Positions 62,748-64,000 of a stretch of DNA of 64,000 nt are shown in pieces. Source of the DNA: Streptomyces albofaciens JCM 4342 (GTDB taxonomy: Bacteria; Actinomycetota; Actinomycetes; Streptomycetales; Streptomycetaceae). The notes beneath the pieces are model-generated. The model searched no databases. It was not told the DNA's origin and saw only the letters and a program-made list of their open reading frames with translations. Both the position numbers and the translations under genes were made by a program. Location of the stretch: positions 372,001-436,000 of the forward strand of contig NZ_PDCM01000001.1 of the NCBI RefSeq assembly GCF_008634025.1, given 5' to 3'. The first letter of the stretch is position 1. Every line of letters starts with the position of its first letter.

Positions 62748-63926
62748 TCAGAGGGCGCGGAGGCGGTCGACCGCTTCCTGGAGGACCTTCTCCTGCTTGC
62801 AGAACGCGAACCGGACGTACGGCGCGCCCTGGTCCTGGTGGTCGTAGAACACGGCGTTGGGGATGGCCACGACGCCCGCGCGCTCCGGGAGGGCCCGGCA
62901 GAAGGCGAAGCCGTCCTCCTCGCCGAGGGGGCGGATGTCGGTGGTGACGAAGTACGTGCCGGACGGGCGGAAGACGCGGAAACCGGCGGCGGCGAGGCCG
63001 TCGGCCAACAGGTCGCGCTTGGCGCGCAGATCGTCCCGCAGCCCGGTGTAGTAGCTGTCCGGCAGCGCCAGCGCCTCGGCGACCGCGTACTGGAACGGCC
63101 CCGCGGAGACGTACGTGAGGAACTGCTTGGCCGAGCGGACGGCGGCGACCAGCTCCGGGCTCGCGGTGACCCAGCCGACCTTCCAGCCGGTGAAGGAGAA
63201 GGTCTTGCCGGCCGAGCCGATGGTGACGGTGCGTTCGCGCATGCCGGGCAGGGACGCCAGCGGAAGGTGCTCGCCCTCGTAGACGAGGTGTTCGTAGACC
63301 TCGTCGGTGATCACGAGGAGGTCGCGCTCGCAGGCGAGGCGGGCGATCTCGGTGAGTTCGGCGCGGTCCAGGACGGTGCCGGTGGGGTTGTGGGGCGTGT
63401 TGAGGAGGATGAGGCGGGTGCGGTCGGTGATGGCGTCCCGCAGCTCGTCCAGGTCGAGGGCGTACGTACCGTCCTCGGTGGACGGGCGCAGCGTCACCGG
63501 GACACGGGTGCCGCCCGCCATCGCGATGCACGCCGCGTAGGAGTCGTAGTACGGCTCCAGCGCGATCACTTCGTCGCCGGGCTCCAAGAGGGCGAGCAGC
63601 GAGGCGGCGATGGCCTCGGTGGCGCCCGCGGTGACCAGGACCTCGGTCTCGGGGTCGTACGCGACGCCGAGGTGGCCGTAGAAGCGGTGCTGGTGGGCGG
63701 CGACGGCGGCGCGCAGTTCGGGGACGCCGGGGCCGGGCGGGTACTGGTTGCCGCGGCCGTCGCGCAGTGCGCGGACCGCCGCCTCCCTGACCTCCTCGGG
63801 CCCGTCGGTGTCGGGGAAGCCCTGTCCCAGGTTGATCGATCCGGTGCGTACGGCGAGCGCGGACATCTCGGCGAAGATCGTCGTACCGAACTCCGCGAGG
63901 CGGCGGTTGAGCAGCGGTCGTGACAT
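62748..63926 (-). CDS. PLP-dependent class I/II aminotransferase (DapC/YbdL-like)
   Basis: I start at the ATG 63926 (MSRPLLNRRLAEFG) because GGAGG lies nine bases upstream; the ATG at 63935 directly abuts it. The 392-residue product has fold-type I blocks: INLGQGFPDTDGPEEV, YPPGPGVPELRAAVA, LNTPHNPTGTVLDRAEL, and the PLP lysine in TIGSAGKTFSFTGWKVGW (Lys241), then a C-terminal Arg in PYVRFAFCK. It resembles N-succinyldiaminopimelate or methionine/glutamine aminotransferases. The substrate cannot be decided. No partner genes are next to it. Confidence 0.9.
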   Translation of the reverse strand: MSRPLLNRRLAEFGTTIFAEMSALAVRTGSINLGQGFPDTDGPEEVREAAVRALRDGRGNQYPPGPGVPELRAAVAAHQHRFYGHLGVAYDPETEVLVTAGATEAIAASLLALLEPGDEVIALEPYYDSYAACIAMAGGTRVPVTLRPSTEDGTYALDLDELRDAITDRTRLILLNTPHNPTGTVLDRAELTEIARLACERDLLVITDEVYEHLVYEGEHLPLASLPGMRERTVTIGSAGKTFSFTGWKVGWVTASPELVAAVRSAKQFLTYVSAGPFQYAVAEALALPDSYYTGLRDDLRAKRDLLADGLAAAGFRVFRPSGTYFVTTDIRPLGEEDGFAFCRALPERAGVVAIPNAVFYDHQDQGAPYVRFAFCKQEKVLQEAVDRLRAL

Positions 63927-64000
63927 GCCCGCCATCCTCCGCCGAACCTCTGGACTTCCTCAACTGTGCTTTGGGGCCGGGGAGGCCGGGGCATGAGCCC

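Noticed and set aside
60991..63963. 990-codon minus-strand open frame
   Set aside because: It runs as a shadow through the aminotransferase and mannosyltransferase genes. Only the final 91 codons form a believable gene.

Overview
The window is high-GC actinobacterial chromosome, almost certainly Streptomyces. Signs are the very high G+C with strong third-position bias, the dnaK-grpE-dnaJ-hspR operon with HAIR operators, an XRE/DUF397 gene pair, a cobalamin-controlled aerobic-type cob cluster, and a pSAM2-like integrative element (AICE) in a tRNA gene.

Layout. 1-12.4 kb: corrin-ring genes cbiD (cut by the window edge), cobK, cobIJ, cobH, cobG and cobN. A cobalamin riboswitch precedes cobN, and an unrelated block of small genes (secreted protein, XRE regulator/DUF397, lipoprotein) sits between cobK and cobIJ. 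12.4-17.5 kb: an envelope-related block with an LCP ligase, a BlaI-type repressor plus M56 metalloprotease, TerD, and a TerB-like protein. Three near-identical palindromes, (T)CTACAG-NN-(C/T)TGTAGA, lie before these transcription units, so the block looks like one local BlaI regulon. 17.7-30.5 kb: a Tat-exported alkaline phosphatase with a PHO box, a DHA2 transporter fused to a carboxypeptidase-regulatory-like domain, a GNAT enzyme, a NarL-type two-component system, a TPR/AAA+ pair, a D,D-carboxypeptidase, and an MFS pump divergent from a MerR regulator.

30,924-41,281 is an intact-looking AICE of about 10.3 kb between 79-bp direct repeats (attL, attR) that contain the 3' part of tRNA-Gly(CCC). 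Its gene order is unknown genes, ATPase-fold protein, Nudix hydrolase (Pif-like), GntR repressor (KorSA-like), transfer genes (FtsK-like TraSA, Spd proteins), RepSA, Xis and Int. It carries paired integrase arm-type repeats at both ends and a family of ACTCGT/ACGAGT operator sites. The complete tRNA is rebuilt at attR.

41.3-51.4 kb: a small zinc-ribbon-like protein, dcd, a phosphoribosyltransferase, a secreted SGNH hydrolase with a lectin domain, a Yip1-family membrane protein, an AraC regulator, a trypsin-like lipoprotein and an EtfD-like membrane Fe-S oxidoreductase. 51.6-64 kb: the dnaK operon, an F420/PPOX-type protein, clpB (HAIR operator), a YbjN protein, a small secreted cysteine-rich protein, a PIG-V-type mannosyltransferase and an aminotransferase.

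Tandem repeats are unusually frequent: 19-bp units at 48.7 kb and 28.0 kb, 43-45-bp hairpin units at 12.4 kb, 23-bp units at 46.1 kb, and 24-bp coding units inside cobG. Coordinates were read by eye from the sequence. No database search was made, so family names rest on motif recognition.
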